A stretch of 64,000 nucleotides of DNA, from the NCBI RefSeq assembly GCF_032062135.1, contig NC_092859.1, positions 91,280,596 through 91,344,595 on the forward strand, written 5' to 3'. Positions 46,931 to 59,919 of the stretch are shown here, one piece after another. Source of the stretch: Pyxicephalus adspersus. Its lineage: Eukaryota > Chordata > Amphibia > Anura > Pyxicephalidae. The position numbers were made by a program, and so were the translations under genes. The notes below the pieces were generated by a model. The model ran no database searches. It had not been told where the DNA came from and saw only the letters and a program-made list of their open reading frames with translations. How positions within the stretch are numbered: the first letter of the stretch is position 1; the number at the start of each line of letters is the position of its first letter.

Positions 46931-49900
46931 CATTTGCTCTGCTATGATTTTCAAATGTTTAGAATTCTGGGTAAGATGTTATTTAATTTTCCATGGCAGT
47001 AACAATTTAGGGCTGTTAAGGGAATTTAGGGGTGCTAAAGGATTTTTTTCTAAAGCCACGTTACCTAGCAGACCACTTAAGAAACTGTATCATCTTGAAT
47101 AGGAATGTTTTCTTTACTTTATCCCTATCTACATAACCAAATGAAGATAATAGGAAGAAGAGGTAGTTGTTAGATATTATACATACCTAGGGTTCACCTA
47201 CATGAATGCCCACTGCATTGTCATTTAACTCGGGTGAATGAAATTTGAGTATCTGATGAAAGACTATTCTGGATGGTTATCAAAATCTTCTCTGCCTCTG
47301 CTATGCATTTATTGTACCTTTTTGGCTATTATCAGTAGCCTGTCTGTTTGTTGACTGAAACGTTTAAGTCATGACAATCTTTTGTTGGAAACAACCAAGG
47401 TAACCTAAACCAGCTGAATTCTGGCCCTGAGATTCTAATGCATGATATTATCATTCAGTGCAGAATATAGTGTTTCTTTTTTTTTTTAACTGTAATGAAT
47501 GTAATAATAATTAAATATTACTGTAAATACTGATTTTGAGACGGGAGACTCCATACATTCAAGCAAGAAACTGATTTTATAATGCTAAAGAAACTTCCTA
47601 TTCAAAAAAAAAAGAATTTAAAAACATATAAATTTGTTTTTGGGGGACTCATTTGTTAAATTGCTTTAGCTATAACTGTTTTTGGTTTGTTAAAATGGAC
47701 AAAACAGTATCAGATTTGCAACATTCGTGTTTGGATTTGATTGGCCACTTTTAGGTGCTTTAATAAGCAAAGCCTACTTTTTTGGGAATGTGTTAAAATA
47801 TTTTATTACCACCTAAAATGAGTATTAGTTACATATTGACACCATATCAACAGGAGATCTTTTTGCTTGCACATAGCTGAATAATTATAGTCAGTAAAGC
47901 TTCAGCTCATTCACAAAGCTAAGTGAAAATTTACCTTGCAAAGTGAACTTTTTCTACTTTTCCAGTAAACCAGCTTTAATATATGATTTGTATCTATTAC
48001 TTGGGTTGTTTTTTTCAGGTGTGCCAAATGCATTGGAATGACACCATTGACCTTTTTTTTCTTTTTCAGAGCCCATTCACACTATGGTGCATATTTATAA
48101 CAAAAAACAGATATCACTATCTGACATGACCTTCTCTCCTCCAATCATGCAGCCCACTTTTTCTAAATGATTTTTTACTTATGCTGAATGCTGTTTTCTA
48201 TACGTCTGAGCCAGCTTTAGGGTCCAGCTTCAGGTGGTAAAGCTTAAATCTCTAAAGGATACTACAGGGCTTTGAAAATGTTCAGTTTTTATACTGCTTT
48301 ATGTGCATGCACTAATACACTACCGTGCATCTATACAATTTTAATGGGTCCTAAATGTTATCTTTTCACTTACTAAATGTAGACCTGCCATCCTTTTAGT
48401 CTGCCTAATGCTTAGCTTGAACTATTTCTATATCCCCAGCCCTGATCTCGTGCCTGCACGCGTCCCGTTACCAAATGCCTTGCAATTGGCAAGAAGCAGA
48501 GGCCACTGCTCATCATACCAGCATGTCAGCTACACATTTGTCATTTCAATCTGTAACTTTCAAATAGCTTATGTCCGGCATTCAAGTTCTGCTAAACAAA
48601 AGACTTTCTTATTACTTTTAATTATAGGTATACTGCATAAAAGTAGTTTAGTACAAAGTTTCCTTTTTTGAAGTTTATTTAAAACTTTTTTTTTGTTTAG
48701 CTTTCCATTGAATGCAGAAAGTGGATTGCAGAAACACTGGTTTATTCAACATGAATGCAAAGGATGTCAATGGGCACTTGTAATCTACCAAGTAAAAAAA
48801 AATTAAAGTGCATGTACAAATAACGCAGTTTATTTATTATTCAAAAACTAAGATAATGTTTATATGCACATGTTAAATATCCACTTATAATTACAAACAT
48901 TACAATTCAATTGATAATTGATCATTCATTAATATGTCTTTTGGTTGCGTTTTATGTAATCACTTCTAACGGTATGTTAAAAATTCTAACACTCCACAGC
49001 TGATGACAAAGTATGTTTCAGTTTAAAACTGACAGCTGGTTCCATGCCAAACCTTTATGCTTTTTATTCTTTATAGTATGCATGATGTAATGTTCTAAAA
49101 TCTGTGCTGTGAGAAAGAGCTGCAGCTTCTTGTGAACTTTATCTATTGCCATCTGTTGAGTAAAGCAGAAGTGGGGCACATTTCTGAATATGTTTCTTCC
49201 ATTCAGATTTATGATTCCCACATCTTCTACACAAATTACAGGTGAAACAGTAAACTGAAGCAAGTTACTGGTTATAATTGTCTTGATCATTATTAAATAC
49301 AGAAAGCATCTGAGTTCCCTAAAGTGCCTTGCTGGTGAATTCCATTGTGTGGTTCTATTTTTTTGTCCTCTTCAAGTAGACGTGAAATTTCTCTGCAAAA
49401 CCTCTGCAAAATAAGGGAAGATCTTCTTCTAGACAGTTATCATTGGAAAAAGTGTTCTTTTGGAAGATTTTCCCTCTCATTTCCCCTCATTTTTATGACA
49501 GCCCTACATTGTAAGATATTCCTTCATTTTGTTTCCTCAAGACAAATAGTAATATCTAGTTGTTCTATAATGTTTTTGGAGGCTAACAGCATAATGTTGT
49601 CCATACAACAGACCAGGGAGCTATCTTGAATACAACAGACAAGTTATTCACTTCAACTGATTTTATCCTTGAAACTTTCCTCTCTGGTAAAAGTCTTTCC
49701 AATATCAGTGGTTGAAATTAATATATGAGACATTAGCATATCAGGATTATATTTAAGATGTCATTTACAGTTTCTATTTTGTGGTCAATCGTAACATTTA
49801 GTGCATATTTCAGGCGGCATCCATTACCATTTTGTAGTGCTCATTGCTGAATCTCTTGAGTCTACTGTACAAAGTAAGCTTATCCTGTTAATACAATTAT

Positions 49901-50937
49901 GTTCAGTTTCCCATTATTTTATAACCTAGTGCATGACTAAAAGAAAAATGTAATAGGCTGATACCATATATTTCCATTATCTGAATAATAATTATTGCAT
50001 GCAAATATGCTTTGCATGCGATGGAAGGAAAATAACTAGGCTGTTAGAAAATGCGCAACAATCTTCCACATGCTGCCATGTAGACAAAATGGATCTCAAC
50101 CTCTTTCATTCACTTGAATAGGAAAGGCTGGAAAAACTTTTGAGCCTGTAGCAGTATGCTGCATCTCACCGTGTATCTGAAATGGCTTTTAGAGCCTTTA
50201 AGAAGCGATATGAGAAGGCACTATGTACAGAAAGGTAATCTTGTATCTGAGGTCCAAAAGAGCCTAAATGTTTTTAGGGGGATTTAAAGGATACATTAGA
50301 ATCCCTATGTGAGGTCCCAGGACGAGTGCCAAAGCCTTACTCACGCACTTTTTCCTCACACCTCTTTTTGTAGTCTTCACCTATAGATAAGCCCCCGTTC
50401 AGCCATGGGAACAAGACACACTGTCTCAGCACTTGGCTGCCCCCAGGTTTGAAGTATGCAAGGGATGGTGCCTGGTACAAGGACAGACAACCAGGGAACC
50501 CCAATGAAGACAGGGCTGAGGTTGAAACACATGAGGTCACACAAGCAGGTGGTAAATCCAAAGACGTTAGGGGGAATAACTTCTTTGGAAGACAACCAGG
50601 GAACCCCAATGCAGGCAGGCAGGCAGTCATTTCTTGATGTACTTGCATTATTGCTTTCTCTGTGTACAACCAAATTTGGGGGAAGAAGTAAAATGTCTGT
50701 CTATTGTTAAATGCTGTCAGTTTGCCAGTTTAGGAAATGCTTCTTTTCTTTCTTTTACAGTCAGTGAAGAAGAACCTACCTAATAGGATCTGAGACAGAT
50801 AGATTTAAAAAGATGGCAGACACTTTAACAATTACCCACCCAATACAACTCCTTAAGTATTGATAACTATGAAACCCCTTTAGCAATTGCACTGAAAAAA
50901 ATGGAAAAGATTCAGGGGTGCAAATCAACCTTTAAGA
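46931..50937 (+). other. ADAMTS20: ADAMTS20 intron 3, later part
   Basis: Mostly AT-rich. At 49629-49018 the minus strand carries several frames of mid complexity broken by stops, possibly a decayed retroposed gene, with no identity. At 50465-50625 the text GACAACCAGGGAACCCCAATG occurs twice, about 100 bases apart. No intact gene is seen. Confidence 0.4.
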
Positions 50938-51437
50938 CAGGGGTCAGCAAACTTTTTTGGCTACTAGGCCATTTTAGGAGGTGAAGAAGGCACACTAGGC
51001 CGGACTCTCTCTCGAGTCCGGCGCCGATGGCTCTGACCCCCACCAGGAACACCCCTGAAGGGAAATCTCTCTCCTCCGCAATGCATACGGAGAGGAGGGA
51101 ACGCCCCTGAAGGGAAATTTTCTTCTCTGCAATGCACTCGGAGGAGAGGGAACGCTCCTGAAAACAAAATCCCTCTTTTCTGCAATGCATAAGGAGGAGA
51201 GAGAATGCCCCTGAAAGGAAATCCCTCTCCTAAGCAATGCATACAGAGAAGAGGGAATGTCCCTGTGTTAACACTGCAGTAAATAGGGAAGGGAGGCATA
51301 ACAAGGAGGCTCAAGAGCCGCAGGTTGCCGACCCCTCCTGGCTGGGATTAGGCCGGATCGACCAAGGGGGCGTTAGGCTGGAACAGACTATTGGCTAGGC
51401 CGTATCCGGTCTAAAGGACGGAGTTTGTCGACCCCTG
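50938..51437. mobile_element. hAT MITE with perfect 8-base target duplication, 500 bp
   Basis: Left end CAGGGGTCAGCAAACTTTTT, right end AGTTTGTCGACCCCTG, inverted repeats typical of hAT. Identical 8-mers CTTTAAGA flank it at 50930-50937 and 51438-51445. Inside are four or five diverged tandem units of about 60 bases with CCCCTGAAGGGAAAT and CTCTGCAATGCA at about 51050-51265, which keep minus-strand frames open. No transposase is encoded. Confidence 0.9.
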
Positions 51438-51445
51438 CTTTAAGA

Positions 51446-52142
51446 GAACCTATGCTTTGTTTATTCTAGACCTACCATATGTTTATTGCCTGCCAAGTCA
51501 TTTCATGCAGGGAGGGATGAAAAGAAGTCCCGGATAACTCAGGACCTGTTATTTTAATGTATTTTGTATTGCTCTAACCACCTAGATTCCATGTCATCTG
51601 GATCCCAGACTGTTAACTCCCTGTGATACTGTTTCTCTGTATCTTTAAAATCTTTAAAATATGTTGAATTTATAGCTATTTGGGTGTTAAGTTACCTTTT
51701 TTTAGTTGTCATGGAGTCATTTTATCAATGTTTTAACCCAAAATTTTAAAAACCTTTACCTAATATTCACACATTTTTTTAAAAAAATATAAATGTATAA
51801 ACAAAAAACTATTTCTGACTAATACTATTGGTAGAATTACCTTAATTCTCAGACAGTTTGCCTGAGTTGACCTCATGTTCAGGTTGATTCATAGCCAAAT
51901 TTGAATCCATTTGAAGTCAATGATAGACACAAACTCGATTAACACTGTATAGCATAAGGCCCAGCCAATCCAGATACTATGAGCATACTACTAGTATCAT
52001 GCTGCCTTGTGTAAATAATCTATTTTTTTTTTTTTTTTGATTCACCACCTCATATTATTTCTGTGAGTATGACATTGAAAAAATATAGAGTGCGTGGGTC
52101 AAAGTAACCTAGTTGTAATGTTCTCTTTTGATTTCTTTATAG
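51446..52142 (+). other. ADAMTS20: ADAMTS20 intron 3, end
   Basis: AT-rich, with a T run at about 52022-52039, ending in ATTTCTTTATAG before exon 4. Confidence 0.55.
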
Positions 52143-52405
52143 AATCTGACATGAAGGAAAATGTGGTACCTGTTCATGTTTCAAATAACGTTGAGCAAGA
52201 TATTGATATGTTTACAAATTTGGAACTTTCTAAATCATTACTACAAAATGTTACAAAAGAAAAGAATGCAAACAGGATGCACATCAGAAGAAAACGCTTT
52301 ATATCTTATCCCAGATATGTAGAACTCATGGTTACAGCAGACGCAAAAATGGTGCGACATCATGGCCGAAACCTACAGCACTACATTTTAACTTTGATGT
52401 CAATA
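52143..52405 (+). CDS. ADAMTS20: ADAMTS20 exon 4 (prodomain end, furin site, start of catalytic domain)
   Basis: Residues 205-292. The first part ([16 protein letters not shown]...) is variable prodomain with a QNVT sequon (240-242). RRKR at 253-256 is the furin cleavage site that releases the mature enzyme, starting [19 protein letters not shown]. The rest, [14 protein letters not shown], is the first helix of the reprolysin-type catalytic domain. It joins exon 3 by a split GAA codon and ends in phase 0 at a GTAAGT donor. The text from RRKR onward is close to both ADAMTS9 and ADAMTS20, and VTADAK fits ADAMTS20 better. Confidence 0.96.
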
Positions 52406-52705
52406 GTAAGTGACTGGGAGAAATGATTACAAAACTTAGTTATGTGTGAACTATAAATATATAAAGTAAAATATAAAGTAATATGCATACTGATGTAAAA
52501 ATATTAATTATTATAAATGAGGGGCATATTTACCAAGTGGAAAACACCCTGTTAAATAGTTATTCACTGCTAAATGCTGATTGACTTTTTCTCTGTAATT
52601 ATAACATGCATTTACCAACCAGGTTCCCCCCTAAATAAGTCCCTTTGATCACTGTTAGCTCTATATCTTCCTATAGTAACATTCACTTTTAGATGGTAAA
52701 TCGTT
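52406..52705 (+). other. ADAMTS20: ADAMTS20 intron 4, start
   Basis: AT-rich, nothing recognised. Confidence 0.5.
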
Positions 52706-52918
52706 GGGCTTGATTTATTAAAGCTCTCCAAGGCTGGAGAGGATAAACTTTTTTCAGTGAAGCTGGGTGATCCAGGAAACCTGGAATAGTTCTGGCCAGG
52801 GTTAGAAACAAATAGCAAATTAATTTTTAGAAATTCATTGCAGGTTTGCTGGATCACCCAGCTTCAGTAAAAAAAGTGTATCCTCTCCGGCCTTGAAGAG
52901 TTTTAATAAATCAGGCCC
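52706..52918. repeat. Palindromic MITE, near full copy
   Basis: GGGCTTGATTTATTAAAGCT at the left, TTTTAATAAATCAGGCCC at the right. Both arms carry the GAAGCTGGGTGATCCAG motif and its mirror. Confidence 0.85.
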
Positions 52919-53907
52919 ATTGACTTTATAAGTCATTTATTATTCTGGAATCCTGGAATCAAGTTCAAATATAATTATTGCAATTCACATATCACCTTAC
53001 AAATCTGCTCAACATTTGATTATCTACAGTTAAGGATTTTTGGCTAAAACAAATCCCAGTGTTCACTGCCAAATTGGAAAATGAATTGGTGTGGCAAAAA
53101 TGGAGATTGAATGCCTTAACACTTGGTATAAATATGCTCTATTTTTATTGCTTTTTGCTTTTGTTTTTTTTGTTTTAAAATGGCTCAAAATTGCTGGGGT
53201 TCAGGTGACCTACCAGAGCATTTCTCAAGTGAACAAAAAACATTTTTAGGTATAGGGAACAAAACACATTTATTTTATCAATAAGTTAATTACCATTAAA
53301 ATTGGAGTTCTAATGCTTGTTTTTTTAATTCAGTAAGAAACATTTGTAAATGTGATACTTTTACATATTTATAAATCCTACTGCACAAAAACATATTGTA
53401 TTACAATGCTTGGGGCAGACAGTTGTAGTATAAAATACTATATAAATAATGGTGACATTTATAACATGCTGTATAATAGTAGTGTTTTTTTTTTCATTTA
53501 CCAAGGAAATGATGGCAAAGCGTATGGGTTCCTCTCGCCATAAAAGGTCCTCTAGAATATGGCTAAAGAAGGAAGGTGGCAAAAATAATGTAGCATCCTT
53601 CCCTTTTGGCAAAACTAGCCCACAGTAAAACCTACCCCTAAAAAGGCCTAGTGGCCAAAAAAGCTTGCTGAACTCTTCCCTAAACTCTAAAAATGTTTTC
53701 AAGAATTCTACAAGGAGAACATTTCAGGCACAGAAAGGAAATTGAAAAAAAAAGAAATAGCTAAAATGCATTTTTATTACTGTTGCTGGTTGTTTTTTTG
53801 ACCATGGAATTTTTTTCACTTAGCATAAACATGCAAGGTAAGTCAGTATAATAATGAACGAATATGCCGTAGTAGTTACTTACAATTATATCTTGGATCT
53901 GCTCAAT
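52919..53907 (+). other. ADAMTS20: ADAMTS20 intron 4, part
   Basis: No gene. A minus-strand frame of 113 codons at 53702-53361 includes a stretch with FLEFREEFSKLFWPLGLF but no splice or start evidence. Confidence 0.4.
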
Positions 53908-54104
53908 GAGCCTGATTTACTAAAGCTCCCCAAGGCTGGAGAGGATACAGTTTCATTAGTGAAACTGGGTGATCCAGCAAACCTGGAATGGATTCATTAG
54001 CAAATGTTTTCAATCCTGGACCAAATCCATTCCAGGTTTCCTGGATCACCCAGCTTCACTGATAAAAGTGTATCCTCTCCAGCCTAGGAGAGCTTTAATA
54101 AATA
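53908..54104. repeat. Palindromic MITE, near full copy
   Basis: Starts GAGCCTGATTTACTAAAGCT and ends GAGAGCTTTAATAAAT. Arms CTGGGTGATCCAGCAAACC and GGATCACCCAGCTTCACTG are clear. Confidence 0.85.
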
Positions 54105-55723
54105 TTGAATAGGTAGAATTCAACTTCATCAGGAGTATGCTTGATTAGACCCTAAAATGACTTTAATAGGCAGAATTGTGATACCTACAAGTTTATTGAT
54201 TTATAATCCTAGCATACATGTCAAAAACGCAGATGCCTTCATAATTCCATGCTAAATTTGTTTATAAATTAAAGTTCAGTGCTCTTTAATTCTTTTGTCA
54301 TATGGGGGAGAAATGAATGTTGTTTTTGTAACATTAAGGTTCGCTATATTTGGAAGATAGCTGAAATATATAGGAACGAAATCTGTGTGCCACAATATCT
54401 TTCAATCTTTTCACCAATAGCTTGTGATGCTTTGTCATTTATCTCAAAGAAACATGTCATACAATAAAAATATTTTAGAAATTTTTTTTTTGTTCAATAT
54501 TGATTGCTTTCATTAGGCAAAGGGACTTGGTCACTCCTTTACAGGACTTTTGCAAGGTTTTGCAAGTTTGACATGAGGGCATTTCCTGGGTGTTGCCATT
54601 CTAATTCTCTTCACCAATGTTGTGGAATCTAGTGGTTATTTTCTGTGCAACAAACTAATACCTTATATCTATCTATATACTGTATATTTCTAATTATAAA
54701 CAATGGTAACAATTGCTTTAATGTTTGTGGAGTGCAGTTAATATAGCTTACATAAGGTGTGTCCTCACGCATAAGATAACTACATTAAAAGAAGATATTA
54801 ACATCCATGATCAATGGTGGTCAAAAGATAACAAATGCAAATATAACAGCTGTTGTTCTTATAAAATCCGATTTAGTTTAGAAGATAAAATTTGTTGAGC
54901 ATAGATTCTACTTAGTATTTTCTCTAAACTTTTGATCTCTTTTAATGTTATTATCTAATGTTTGTGATTGCACCTTATGTCAGCAGTCATATGCAAAATT
55001 TCATGTGTTTGCAACAACTGTTTTCCATAAATAGGTTGATCAAGTTATAATATGTGTAGTATATAGGTGTGATGATTTATGTTTTTAACCTTACCTAAAT
55101 TCACTATTTAAAATATGTGTTCAAAATATATGTTGTTGGTCAGCATTGCTGTTTTGATAAGCAAGTTGTTACTTTTCTATCCAGAGATTTATATGGTTTG
55201 TTTTATCTTAGTAGTATGAGTAGATTGATTCTATATATAGATACTATTTTGTGCATTACAGGGAATGTAGCGTGACATTTGATATGATCACTTCTCTTTG
55301 GAAGCCTACACCCGCCCATGATTGAGGGCCTCTGTACTTTACTCACAATAAAATTCTGTGGGCAGCACTACTAGATAAGGACATGCATACTTAACACAGT
55401 ACATTTAGATGCTCTGCGTTTTAAAATGATACAGCACTATTTCTTCTTACTATTTCGATGAACTCTCAAGTTCTTTTTAACAGCAATATTTAAGGGAAGT
55501 TATTTGAATTATTAGTTATTTTAATTATTAGGATACTGAAATAAATGTGTGCTGGTTGGAATTTTTAAAGTAAAATGTATGCTTGTAAAAAGAGATTATC
55601 AAAAGTAGCACTATATATAGCAAGCGCAGCTTTCAAGAGCATACACCACCATGCTGTAATGATTTTATAGAAAAGTCATATCTTTTTCAGAGTTTTGCCA
55701 GAAAATAGCTTTAGATTTGTTTG
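54105..55723 (+). other. ADAMTS20: ADAMTS20 intron 4, part
   Basis: AT-rich, nothing recognised. Confidence 0.45.
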
Positions 55724-55790
55724 TGTATGTGGATCACCCAGGTTCTCCCACAATAGCCTATTTTCTCCAATCTAGGAAAGCTTTTAAGGG
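55724..55790. repeat. Palindromic MITE, right-arm remnant
   Basis: GTGGATCACCCAGGTTCTCC, then ATAGCCTATTTTCTCC and GGAAAGCTTTTA, match the right end of the variant at 62190-62433. Confidence 0.55.
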
Positions 55791-56697
55791 TTTGCCAGAT
55801 ATCTGAATATTTACATATTTTAATAAACCAAAAATGTACCTTTTAAACAGGCCTCCACAGCCTCTGTAGTTGCAGGTATGAAGCATGCTTCATATATGTC
55901 AGCAGCACCAATATTGTACTATTTGTTCAGAGAAAGCACATTTTATGTCATCTCTTTGATGGTATACAGTTAGGTCCATGCATTTTTGCACAACTTTTTT
56001 CCTAATATTGTAGCAATTTCTCTGTTTTTTCTGTTTTTTCAGCCTATGTATGGCTTGTTTCACCAGCATGGAGAGCTCCTTTGACTGCATGTTGTGTGTT
56101 CTCAGCAAAATCTTTCACATACTAGCAACCCCCCCCCCCCAAATCAACTCCAGGCCTTTTATCTGCTTAATTGATAATGACATAAAGGAATTGCCCACAC
56201 CAGCCCATGAAATAGCCTTTGACTCAATTGTAGAATTACTTTTTAGTCCCTGAATTGAAATGATTGTGTAAAAAAAAGGCTTTAGTTCCTCACATTTTTA
56301 TGCAATCTTTTTGTTCAACCCACTGAATTGAAGCTGGAAGTCTGCAGTTCAACTGCATCTGAGTTGTTTCATTTAAAATTCATTGTTCATGTACAGAACC
56401 AAAATTAGAAAAAAGTTGTCTCTGTCCAAATATTTATGGACCTAATCGCTTCTGCTTCTTCTTCTGCTTACCATAGTGTTTACCATAAGGGTTTTTAGAG
56501 TAATCCAAAGCCACTGGGTTACCTGATCTTCAAAAAATGTTACATTACTAGATGCAAAGCACAGTCTAGAACATTGAAGAAAACAGTACTTTAAACTTTT
56601 GTTTTTAACCCGTGATTTGTTTATTTTCTGCTTATTAATCAGTTTTTTTTATGCAGCATATCCTAACTTCTTTAACAGGTTGTAAATTGACAATGTG

Positions 56698-56738
<41 letters not shown>

Positions 56739-57542
56739 CTCGTCTGTTGAGTTTTGTGCACTTTTGATAACCTTTTAAAATTCCTCATTTGAATGGTATT
56801 TTTGAAGATACAGCTTTGTTGTTTTTTCCAGCTGTCTTATTGCCCTAGTATATCAAACACATTTCCCTGGCATCTTACATAATACATTTATATTTGTGCC
56901 AAATAACAGAACTAACCCTCAAAATAATTGAAAGTCACCATTATTTTTCTGGATGCCAATGGCTTTTACAATAGTTTTTAAATAATATTCTGTTGTGAAT
57001 GTATAATCCTTCATAAAAGCAGCATTATTTATTTGACCTTTATTTATTTTTTTGTGGTTGAAAACACCGTTAAGTGAATAAATGTGCCTTTAAATTGTTG
57101 AATTTTAGTTGAAAGTTCACCTGTGTCCTCCCCATATACAATAACCTTAAGTATTAAAATAGCTTTAAAACAAGCCAACTCAAACATTTCCAGGCACTTT
57201 TAAAGTTTTGGAAAGGTATTCCTTGTCAAAAATCATCAAAGAGCACAACAGTCTTTAGCAATAGTTTGTCGGCTTTTAACAGCTTAGAACCAGCTGAGGT
57301 TGTTAAAATTAGAGCAGGCTTTTTCAATAATGTTCCATGGAAACCAACTTACAGAGGTTGTTAGGGGTTCCTTGAGCAGTCAGCAATTTCTGCCTCTCCA
57401 CTGTCTACCATTTCCAGTATTGTAAAGAGGACCTTTACTGACTAAAGTACTTTTACTGCTTATTTAGTGGACACTTTTGTGTACATGATCTGATTACAAG
57501 TTCATTGATATGGTTTTCATATGAACTACTTTGAGCAGAACT
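55791..57542 (+). other. ADAMTS20: ADAMTS20 intron 4, part
   Basis: Contains a C run at 56131-56140, the (TG)n tract and a hAT-end-like piece at about 57318-57400 (GGGGTTCCTTGAGCAGTCAG). No gene. Confidence 0.4.
56700..56736. repeat. (TG)n microsatellite
   Basis: About 18 TG units. Confidence 0.95.
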
Positions 57543-57622
57543 TCCATGTTTGCTGGATCACCAAGCTTCACCGATAAAAGTGTATCTTCTCCAGTCTTGG
57601 AGAGCTTTCATAAATAAGGCCC
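57543..57622. repeat. Palindromic MITE, right half only
   Basis: TCCATGTTTGCTGGATCACC, then AAGCTTCACCGATAAAAGTG, and AGAGCTTTCATAAATAAGGC. Confidence 0.75.
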
Positions 57623-57862
57623 AAATTAAGTGAGTGTTGTCAAGGATGACAAAAAATTTTCTTTGACTGCAAATTTCAAGATAAATTTCAGGACTTTTTT
57701 TTACTGTACTAAAAAATACTATCAAAAAGATTATTATCGGGAGTGCAGCCAAATTTAACACTTCTCCCTGATCTATAGTGCTTTCAGTTAATGTCAATAT
57801 ATATAAAAAAATATTTAGATTAAATGGGAACCAGCTTGAAATTATGAGTAGAAGACACTGTG

Positions 57863-58009
57863 GGCTCTGTTTAAAAACAGGGATTTATACATTACCTCAA
57901 ACAATCCCAGGCGGAAATCAACTACTGCCATTGAAACACATGTATCAGGAAGATTCCCACATGGGAATTGTTTGAGGGAATGTCTGATACCCTGTTTTAT
58001 AAATAGACC
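57863..58009. repeat. Second palindromic MITE family, copy B
   Basis: GGCTCTGTTTAAAAACAGGG at the left and ACCCTGTTTTATAAATAGAC at the right. The centre has CCTCAAACAATCCC and its mirror GGGAATTGTTTGAGG. It pairs with copy A at 44170. Confidence 0.7.
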
Positions 58010-58759
58010 GGTAAAAATCAATGTGGTACAAATGCCAAGTTCATGAATAGTAAACCAAACTCAGAGAAAGAAAACTAAAAGGCATACAGATAAAGTTTAG
58101 TATGCACTAGCTAAAAATGAGAAGTAGCAACAATTTATGTTTTTCAATAAAACTATAAACGCATTTCTGTTGCCCCTCTTTTGAGTATATTCATATATTA
58201 TACAATACTCAATCAATAATATACATACACTTAATATACTTTCATTATAACTTACTTTTAATTTATTTTCATTGTTAGTATAGATGCCTAAGATATTTAT
58301 TACTACTCTATATAAATCTTAAAATAAACATTTCAGGGTAACCTATAACTAAGCTGGTAAACTCTAAATAGCATTTATCATAGTCTTCCATCAACCACAC
58401 ATATTTTAGAATTCTGACATAATTCACAAGCTTAGATTGTTTAAGCAGTGAAACCATTTTAACTGTTATATATTCAAAAAGTCTATTCATCAATATAGAA
58501 GAATAGTATAATGATATTATGCTTCAAAGGAATCTGAGTCACAGCCAGTCATGTGCTCAACCTTATAATCTCAACTCCATACCAGAAGATAAATAGCTAC
58601 TAGTAATTAAACATACAAAGTGATCCAGATGAGCTTGCATAGTACAATGGATTCCCTCTTTGATCTCTTGTGGGGAGGATGGACTTACAATTAAGTATTG
58701 AGACCTCACTATTTTAAGGTGGTCATAAACTGGTCACTTAGTAACTTTTTTAGCTAGAT
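58010..58759 (+). other. ADAMTS20: ADAMTS20 intron 4, part
   Basis: AT-rich, nothing recognised. Confidence 0.45.
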
Positions 58760-58935
58760 CAGTGTTTCTCAAACTTTTTAACACGGGGGGGGGGGGCTTG
58801 AAATAACTTTCAGATCTCAGGGAACCCCTGCTATAATTCTTATATACACTGCTCACAGTACATTAGCGAGGTGTTTATTAGGAAAAATGCCTAATAGAGA
58901 AACCCTACTTCAGAAACCCTACTTGAGAAACACTG
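58760..58935. mobile_element. hAT-type MITE (CAGTGTTTCTCAAAC ends), 176 bp
   Basis: Left end CAGTGTTTCTCAAACTTTTT and right end TACTTGAGAAACACTG are inverted repeats. Inside is a run of 10 G and a doubled GAAACCCTACTT unit near the right end. Flanking 8-mers do not match, so the target duplication has decayed. Confidence 0.7.
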
Positions 58936-59835
58936 GAATGACATTTTTTAAAAACAGGGATTCTTGACTTTTAATCGCTATATTTATTGAACAAGGAGCT
59001 TTGTCTACTCTCCACGATTTACTAAAACGGCTGGCTGTGTTGGTATAGTAAATGGTGTGGATGTTTTGGTTGGAAATCCTGATAACTTATCAAAATCAGG
59101 GGGATATTACCCATTTAACTGGTTGTTCGTGGAAAGTTTTTGTGCCACAAAGGTATATGTTACCTTCTGAACTGCTTTTAGAAAAACAAAGACATTGCCT
59201 ACTAATGTGCCACTTCTGCTCAGAGCCTTTTTAGTGCAGTTGTCTGAATTATAAGTATTACCATGTATAAGGGTACTCAATGTGTAATTACATTTTTTTT
59301 GATTTCTAACTTCTTTTAAAACTATTTATTTTCCAGTAAAGCTTATAGCAGAGTTAGGTGCTTTAGTATTCCAAAACATATCAATCAAAGAGGTTCTGGT
59401 CAGGCATTACCATTGGAAGTTGCTCAACATGCCAACATGCAGACTGTATTGCTAGTCATTTACAGTATGTATTCAAAAGATTAATTTTTGCTACATTGTT
59501 TTTCAACCCAAATCAATCTTTCCTGTGTTCAACTGAACCTACCTAAAAATATGGTGAACTGTGACTGACTACTGAGAATAGTACCTATTTCACTTAATCC
59601 ATAAAGCAGCACTGGATAAAAACCTTGGAAACAGTGATTGTACATGTCAGAACCCTCAATACATTTTATAGGGGATACAGTATACTGCACAACTGGACTG
59701 ATTTTGTGATCCTGCTGGGGTGATTTACCCCTTTATATGTCCTAGTGACCATTGAAAGTCAACCTTATAGCAATGGTGATACAGTTGTTGTGTCTGTAGT
59801 TCAGTAATCATTTTTTTTATTTATGTTTTTGCCAG
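58936..59835 (+). other. ADAMTS20: ADAMTS20 intron 4, end
   Basis: AT-rich, ending in TTATGTTTTTGCCAG. A frame of 60 codons at 59052-59234 is not supported. Confidence 0.5.
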
Positions 59836-59919
59836 GTTGCTGCTATTTATAAAGATTCAAGCATTGGGAATCTCATTAATATTCTGATTGTAAAGCTTAT
59901 AGTTATTCACAGTGAACAG
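59836..59919 (+). CDS. ADAMTS20: ADAMTS20 exon 5 (catalytic domain)
   Basis: 84 bases encode residues 293-320: [20 protein letters not shown] then [12 protein letters not shown](P/S)SIGNLI is the invariant signature of ADAMTS9 and ADAMTS20 and forms a helix and central strand of the reprolysin fold. The exon is in phase 0 at both ends, with a TTTTTGCCAG acceptor and a GTAAGC donor. Confidence 0.96.

Noticed and set aside
50377..50710. Overlapping frames on both strands around 50.5 kb
   Set aside because: They arise from a duplicated GACAACCAGGGAACCCCAATG segment. No conserved motif or splice evidence.
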